Below, in pieces: positions 60,193 to 64,000 of a stretch of DNA of 64,000 nt. A model generated the notes under the pieces. The model ran no database searches. It was not told the origin of the DNA and was given only the letters and a program-made list of their open reading frames with translations. Position numbers and translations under genes: made by a program. The stretch's first letter is position 1. Each line of letters starts with the position of its first letter. The DNA comes from DRVV01 sp964487415 (lineage in GTDB: Archaea > Thermoproteota > Bathyarchaeia > Bathyarchaeales > Bathycorpusculaceae), in assembly GCA_964487415.1 (NCBI GenBank), contig CAZAPQ010000126.1:1-64000 (forward strand), in the 5' to 3' direction.

Positions 60193-60573
60193 TCAACCCT
60201 GTTCCTTTTCAGCTTCATGAAGAAGCCATTCAGTAAGCTTGCTGCAATTCTGCGGAGTTACTGCACCTGCTGGGCCGCACCTTTGACTCTCAGGACACAG
60301 CATACAAGGAGAGTCCTCTATGGAGCTTATAGAAGCTGGAAGCCTTTTTGGATAAAGCCTATAGGTCCATCTTCCATCGCAGAGCTCTTTTTCTCTTCTT
60401 ATGAGCCCCTTGCTTTCCAGTTTCAGTGCTATTCTTGAGCCCTCCCTACTGCTCGCCCCAAGTTTCCTCCATAATTCAGACTGAAGCATTCCCTCATTTC
60501 CACTGCTTGTTATTATCTGCAGGGCTCTTTGTTCTAAATCGTTATGCCTACGCATATTTCCCGTCACTTTCAT
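60193..60573 (-). CDS. TFE-beta/RPC34 (RPC39)-like transcription factor with 4Fe-4S cysteines
   Basis: 126 residues. A winged helix spans residues 12-75 (EQRALQIITSSGNEGMLQSE; REGSRIALKLESKGLIRREK). The cysteines CMLC (90, 93), C99 and C110 in a C-x2-C-x5-C-x10-C array, ending in SKLTEWL, closely follow the cluster segment of eukaryotic RPC39 and crenarchaeal TFE-beta. It should stabilise open promoter complexes with TFE-alpha. The start is ATG 60573 or 60555. It is divergent from kae1. Confidence 0.82.
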   Translation of the reverse strand: MKVTGNMRRHNDLEQRALQIITSSGNEGMLQSELWRKLGASSREGSRIALKLESKGLIRREKELCDGRWTYRLYPKRLPASISSIEDSPCMLCPESQRCGPAGAVTPQNCSKLTEWLLHEAEKEQG

Positions 60574-60650
60574 TCTTATATTTAGGATCTCTTAAAGTAA
60601 AAACGTTTATCAAAAATAAAACAGTTTACGCTCAGTGAAAGGAAAGTAAA

Positions 60651-61670
60651 ATGGATAAGGGTAAGGCTGAGAAAAAGTACTGCCTTGGAATTGAAAGTAC
60701 GGCAGACGACTTTAGTGTTGGAATAGCCAGCTTCGAAGGGGAAATATTAGCCAATATTATAGACGCGTATGTTCCGCCAGAGGGTGGGATTCATCCAAGA
60801 GAGGCCGCGAGACATCATGCAGATGTTGCAGGAAAGGTTGTTGAAAAGGCCTTAAAAAAAGCCGAAATTAAGCCAGAGGATATAAATCTTATAGCTTTTT
60901 CACAGGGACCTGGGTTAGGTCCTTGTCTCAGGACAGGAGCTACAGTGGCTCGTGCATTGGCTTCATATCTCCGTGTTCCCCTTGTGGGTGTTAATCATTG
61001 TATGGCCCATATTGAAATAGGGAGGCTTACGACGGGCGCTAAGGATCCCCTTACGCTTTATGTTTCTGGCGGGAACACCATTGTTGCGGCTTTTGATTCA
61101 GGTAGATATAGAGTTTTTGGCGAGACATTGGATATAGCCCTTGGAAACTGTCTAGATGTTTTTGCAAGAGAGGCTGGTTTAAGGCCGAGGATGGGTAAAC
61201 CCTTAGGAGCTATGGTTGAAGAGCTTGCTAGAAAGGGGAAAGTGTTTGCGTCCCTGCCCTACACAGTTAAGGGAATGGACCTATCCTTCAGTGGTTTATT
61301 GACTGCGGCTATAAACATGTTGGGGAAAGAGGTTTCGTTGGAAGATTTGTGCTACAGTCTCCAAGAAACAGCTTTCTCAATGGTTACAGAAGTTACGGAG
61401 AGGGCTTTAGCCCATACAGAGAAAAAGGAAGTCTTGCTGACAGGCGGTGTAGCCGCTAACAAGAGACTTCAGGAAATGGTTAAGTTCATAGCTGAGGAAC
61501 ACGATGCAAAATTCTGTGTTGTACCAAGCGAGTTTGCAATTGATAATGGCGCCATGATTGCATGGGCTGGCGTGCTCGCCTTTACCCACGGCATCACAAC
61601 CCCCATTGAAGAAAGCTTTGTAAAGCTGCGGTGGCGGCTCGAGGAGGTTGAAGTGCCTTGGGTGAAATAA
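60651..61670 (+). CDS. kae1: tRNA N6-adenosine threonylcarbamoyltransferase Kae1 (KEOPS)
   Basis: 339 residues. LGIESTADDFSVGIA at the N-terminus, and the metal ligands His116 and His120 in GVNHCMAHIE, are conserved. GNCLDVFAREAGLRPRMGKP and LTGGVAANKRL (ASKHA phosphate loop) complete the site. It makes t6A37 on ANN-decoding tRNAs with Bud32. It is not fused to Bud32 here; the two reading frames overlap by 13 nt. Confidence 0.96.
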   Translation: MDKGKAEKKYCLGIESTADDFSVGIASFEGEILANIIDAYVPPEGGIHPREAARHHADVAGKVVEKALKKAEIKPEDINLIAFSQGPGLGPCLRTGATVARALASYLRVPLVGVNHCMAHIEIGRLTTGAKDPLTLYVSGGNTIVAAFDSGRYRVFGETLDIALGNCLDVFAREAGLRPRMGKPLGAMVEELARKGKVFASLPYTVKGMDLSFSGLLTAAINMLGKEVSLEDLCYSLQETAFSMVTEVTERALAHTEKKEVLLTGGVAANKRLQEMVKFIAEEHDAKFCVVPSEFAIDNGAMIAWAGVLAFTHGITTPIEESFVKLRWRLEEVEVPWVK

Positions 61671-62374
61671 GTCAATGGCAACTAATTAAAAAGGGGGCAG
61701 AAGCTTGGCTATACCTTGCCAATTGGCATGGGAGGAAAGTTGTAATTAAAAAGCGTTTGCCTAAACATTATAGGACTCCTGAACTTGATGAGCGGATCAG
61801 AATTTATCGCACAGTTCATGAGCCGCAACTTATGCATGAGGCCAAAAAAGCCGGAGTGCCAACTCCGATAATTTATTTGGTTGACATAAAGGAAGCCATG
61901 ATTGTCATGGAATTTATCGAAGGCGATCAGGTTAAAAAATTGTTAGGTCTGGTCTCCCAAGAGGAGCGGGATAGGTTATGCTATGATATTGGCGAATTAA
62001 TAGGAAAGCTCCATAAGAATGGGATTATTCATGGGGATTTAACCACGTCTAACATGATACGGGACGCTGATGGCAAAATATTCTTCATAGACTTTGGACT
62101 TGGAGAGAAACTCAATGAAGTTGAGGCTAAGGGGGTGGATCTACATCTTATGAAACGGGCTTTACAAAGCACCCACTTCAAATTTGCAGACGAGTGCTTC
62201 AACGCCGTCGTAAGAGGATATTCAAGCATTTTAGATCATGCAACAGTGAAAGACGTTTTAGAAAAGATTAGGGAAATAGAGCGGAGGGGACGATATATTA
62301 TCGAAAGAAAGTGGTCTCGCGAACCCTCTTGCGGCTCTGAGGAGGTTAGAAAAGGTTTTAAGCATTTAAAATAA
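61658..62374 (+). CDS. bud32: KEOPS kinase Bud32
   Basis: 238 residues. A small kinase with the catalytic HGDLTTSN at 125-132 and DFG at 145-147, and the N-lobe Lys in VVIKKRL. It acts as an ATPase/kinase of the t6A complex. The TTG start lies inside the last codons of kae1, so translation is coupled. The C-terminal 30 residues are basic (RRGRYIIERKWSREP). The next gene follows by 23 nt. Confidence 0.94.
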   Translation: MGEISQWQLIKKGAEAWLYLANWHGRKVVIKKRLPKHYRTPELDERIRIYRTVHEPQLMHEAKKAGVPTPIIYLVDIKEAMIVMEFIEGDQVKKLLGLVSQEERDRLCYDIGELIGKLHKNGIIHGDLTTSNMIRDADGKIFFIDFGLGEKLNEVEAKGVDLHLMKRALQSTHFKFADECFNAVVRGYSSILDHATVKDVLEKIREIERRGRYIIERKWSREPSCGSEEVRKGFKHLK

Positions 62375-62397
62375 TGTGAAGCTAAAAGGTGGGGTGA

Positions 62398-62994
62398 GTG
62401 GTGAACCCCCAATCCTGCACTAGAGTTGTTTTCTTTGCAACAAATAATTTCAATAAGTTTCGTGAGGCCTGTATGGTTCTCAGAGAATTTAACCTATCTG
62501 CAGGCATGCTTAGGATAAAAACGTTTGAGATTCAAAGTGAAAGTCTGGAAGAGATTGCAAAGGCAAGTGTTCTGAAAGCCTTTGAGAAGTGTGGGATCCC
62601 AATTATGGTTGAAGATGCTGGATTGTTTGTAGAGGCTTTAAATGACTTTCCAGGACCATATGCCTCCTATGCCTATAAAACCATAGGTAATGAGGGGTTG
62701 CTTAGACTAATGGATGGTGTGGAAAATAGGAAAGCCAGTTTTCGATCCGTTGTGGCCTATTTTTCTTCGGAATTGAAATTTCCCATATGCTTTAAGGGGG
62801 AGATTGTTGGAGAAATAACTAAAGAAGTTCGGAAAGGCTGCTCAGGTTTTGGTTTTGATCCCATTTTTAAGCCTCAGGGAAGCGATAAAACTTTCGCGGA
62901 AATGAGTGTTGAAGAAAAGAACATGTACTCCCATAGGGCTAGAGCCTTCAGAGAGTTCGCTAAATGGTATAAGAGTTTTAAGCGAATTGTTTAA
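62398..62994 (+). CDS. rdgB: XTP/dITP diphosphatase (RdgB/HAM1)
   Basis: 198 residues. FFATNNFNKFREA (substrate loop), MVEDAGLFVEALNDFPGPYA and GCSGFGFDPIF are the diagnostic motifs. It removes deaminated purine nucleotides before incorporation. GTG start at 62398 or 62401. It sits in the kae1-bud32-rdgB-rps15 run. Confidence 0.94.
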   Translation: MVNPQSCTRVVFFATNNFNKFREACMVLREFNLSAGMLRIKTFEIQSESLEEIAKASVLKAFEKCGIPIMVEDAGLFVEALNDFPGPYASYAYKTIGNEGLLRLMDGVENRKASFRSVVAYFSSELKFPICFKGEIVGEITKEVRKGCSGFGFDPIFKPQGSDKTFAEMSVEEKNMYSHRARAFREFAKWYKSFKRIV

Positions 62995-63006
62995 GTTTAT
63001 CGAAGA

Positions 63007-63017
63007 TTTTAAATATA
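63007..63017 (+). promoter_or_regulatory. TATA-like element of the uS15 gene
   Basis: TTTTAAATATA lies about 38-48 nt before the ATG; an AAAGGGGT ribosome-binding site follows it at 63043-63050. Confidence 0.55.
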
Positions 63018-63054
63018 CGCTTACATTCGCTCTTTAAAGCTAAAAGGGGTAAGT

Positions 63055-63495
63055 ATGCCTAAAAAGGAAAAGGGTAAATCACATCCGACAAGACCAGTGA
63101 GCAAACGTCCTCCAAGCTGGTGTAAATACCAACCTGAAGAGGTTGAGGCCCTCGTAATTAAGCTGGCGAGGGAGGGCAATCCTCCAAGTCGGATAGGGAC
63201 AATTCTCAGGGATCAATACGCCATTCCACTGGTTAAACCAATAACTGGGGAAACCATAACGGAAATTCTTCGAGAAGCGGGGCTTGCGCCGTCAGTGCCT
63301 GAAGACCTGGAAAACCTGCTTAAGAAGGCTGCTAGACTTATGGCGCATCTTGAAAAGCATAAGAAAGATTTTCATAACAAGAGAGCCCTGCAGCTTATTG
63401 AAGCAAAAATCCATAGACTTGAAAACTATTACAAGCAGGAAGGCATTTTACCTTCAAACTGGAAGTATGAGCCAAAGATGACCTCTATTGCCTAA
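63055..63495 (+). CDS. rps15: 30S ribosomal protein uS15
   Basis: 146 residues, the archaeal long form. The basic N-terminus (KKEKGKSHPTRPVSKRPPSW), GNPPSRIGTILRDQYAIPLV and the C-terminal FHNKRALQLIEAKIHRLENY are diagnostic. It binds 16S rRNA and neighbours the intersubunit bridge. In archaea its gene commonly precedes a RecJ-like gene, as here. Confidence 0.96.
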   Translation: MPKKEKGKSHPTRPVSKRPPSWCKYQPEEVEALVIKLAREGNPPSRIGTILRDQYAIPLVKPITGETITEILREAGLAPSVPEDLENLLKKAARLMAHLEKHKKDFHNKRALQLIEAKIHRLENYYKQEGILPSNWKYEPKMTSIA

Positions 63496-63551
63496 TGGCT
63501 TTGTCATTTTGACAAAAACTTTAGAAATTTTAAGCTCGCTAATGATTAGCT

Positions 63552-64000
63552 ATGTCCTCAGATAATCAGCAAATTTCAAGTTTCTTTGATGCAGCCTCTG
63601 CAGCTTCCCAGGCAATATTAGAGGCTGTTAAAAGCGGCGTTACAATCTACTTGTATTCTCACCTTGATGCTGACGGCATAGCTGCCGCCGGAGTGATTGG
63701 TAAGGCACTTTATAGACTTAATGCTAGATTCCGCATTAGGATAACTCAGTGGGTTGACGAGAAACTGATAAGCGAGATCTTTGAAGAAAAGCCTCAAATG
63801 GTCATTTTTATAGATCTTGGGACGGAATTTGCAAGTTTGCTGAAACAGAAAGTTTCAGATTCCAACTTATTGGTTTTGGACCATCATCAAATTATTGAAG
63901 TATTACCTGAAGGCTTTTTATGTGTTAACCCTCATCTCTTCGGCATAGACGGTTCCAAAAGCATTAGCAGTTCAGGAGTTGCCTATTTCGTGGCGAAGGC
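63552..64000 (+). CDS. GINS-associated nuclease (archaeal RecJ-like/Cdc45 homologue), partial
   Basis: Runs off the right edge; about 149 residues are visible. DHH motifs: SHLDADGIAAAGVIG, FIDLGTEFAS and LVLDHHQ. It directly follows rps15, the usual position of the archaeal RecJ/Cdc45 relative that binds GINS at replication forks. It is a second DHH protein, distinct from the one at 8305-9498. ATG at 63552. The exact subfamily cannot be proven without the C-terminal part. Confidence 0.85.
   Translation, partial: MSSDNQQISSFFDAASAASQAILEAVKSGVTIYLYSHLDADGIAAAGVIGKALYRLNARFRIRITQWVDEKLISEIFEEKPQMVIFIDLGTEFASLLKQKVSDSNLLVLDHHQIIEVLPEGFLCVNPHLFGIDGSKSISSSGVAYFVAK

Noticed and set aside
1..64000. 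Mobile elements, CRISPR arrays, rRNA or prophage
   Set aside because: No transposase, integrase, spaced direct repeats or rRNA-like sequence was seen; every long frame fits a chromosomal core or conserved hypothetical gene.

Overview
The window is a gene-dense archaeal chromosome segment with no gene-free stretch longer than about 300 bases. There is no sign of phage, insertion sequence, CRISPR array or origin. It carries an archaeal histone, a CDC48/VAT ATPase, a thermosome, GPN GTPase, Kae1/Bud32, FEN-1, aEF-1 beta and Trm5. It also has eukaryote-type ribosomal proteins eS17, eS25 and eS26, RNA polymerase subunit K, and a TFE-beta/RPC34-like factor with a four-cysteine cluster. eS25 plus eS26 points to the TACK side of the archaea. 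Acyl-CoA dehydrogenase/ETF genes, a DUF4443 protein, two-beta proteasome logic and many TTG starts make a Bathyarchaeia-like lineage the best guess; this is inference only.

Layout. 1-140: initiator tRNA-Met (minus) with two introns. 230-6250 (plus): PAC2 protein, two small unknowns, two related radical SAM genes (AmrS and a PflX-like protein), a Zn ribbon, a CinA-like protein and a GPN GTPase. 6270-8182 (minus): DUF4443 regulator and S-adenosylmethionine synthetase. 8305-9498 (plus): DHH phosphoesterase. 9482-15533 (minus): truD, pth2, geranylgeranyl reductase, small winged helix, CDC48, aEF-1 beta, Zn ribbon. 15651-24116: FEN-1, pcm, glmS, HTH/S-layer-like fusion, DUF371, Trm5, CBS protein, DUF4438, eS26. 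24113-33801: short alternating units including archaeal lipid synthesis, UDG, DUF72/XRE pair, EamA transporter, pyrF, GMP synthase and acylphosphatase. 34308-38637 (plus): rtcA, FAU-1, pyrC, Mut7-C. 38650-44467 (minus): rpoK, thermosome, ETF alpha/beta, acyl-CoA dehydrogenase, ACT regulator. 44623-48997 (plus): TrpB2, COG3199 kinase, DegT aminotransferase, cyclophilin-like protein. 48992-57480: eS25, histone, TatD, eS17, aminotransferase, MoaD-like protein, membrane proteins, SAM hydrolase, NadM, Ogt, proteasome beta, AmrA. 57491-60573 (minus): glycosyltransferase, DUF4152, RlmE, TFE-beta-like factor. 60651-64000 (plus): kae1, bud32, rdgB, uS15 and the start of a GAN/RecJ-like nuclease, a classic archaeal information-processing string.

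The most unusual signal is RNA splicing outside the ordinary tRNA context. The pcm gene (protein-L-isoaspartate methyltransferase) is split by a 31-nt insert that carries a stop and a frameshift. The insert can fold into a bulge-helix-bulge whose predicted cut sites restore the conserved reading frame exactly. It has the same geometry as the two introns in the initiator tRNA at the left edge, so the tRNA-splicing endonuclease probably matures this mRNA. Other points of interest: genes whose frames are open upstream but have only ATA as a well-placed start (DHH phosphoesterase, a small membrane ORF, perhaps rpoK); paired perfect palindromes bracketing the acyl-CoA dehydrogenase promoter; a DNA-binding domain fused to an S-layer-like region ending in an EF-hand loop; and a proteasome beta subunit whose catalytic Thr1 position is Ala.
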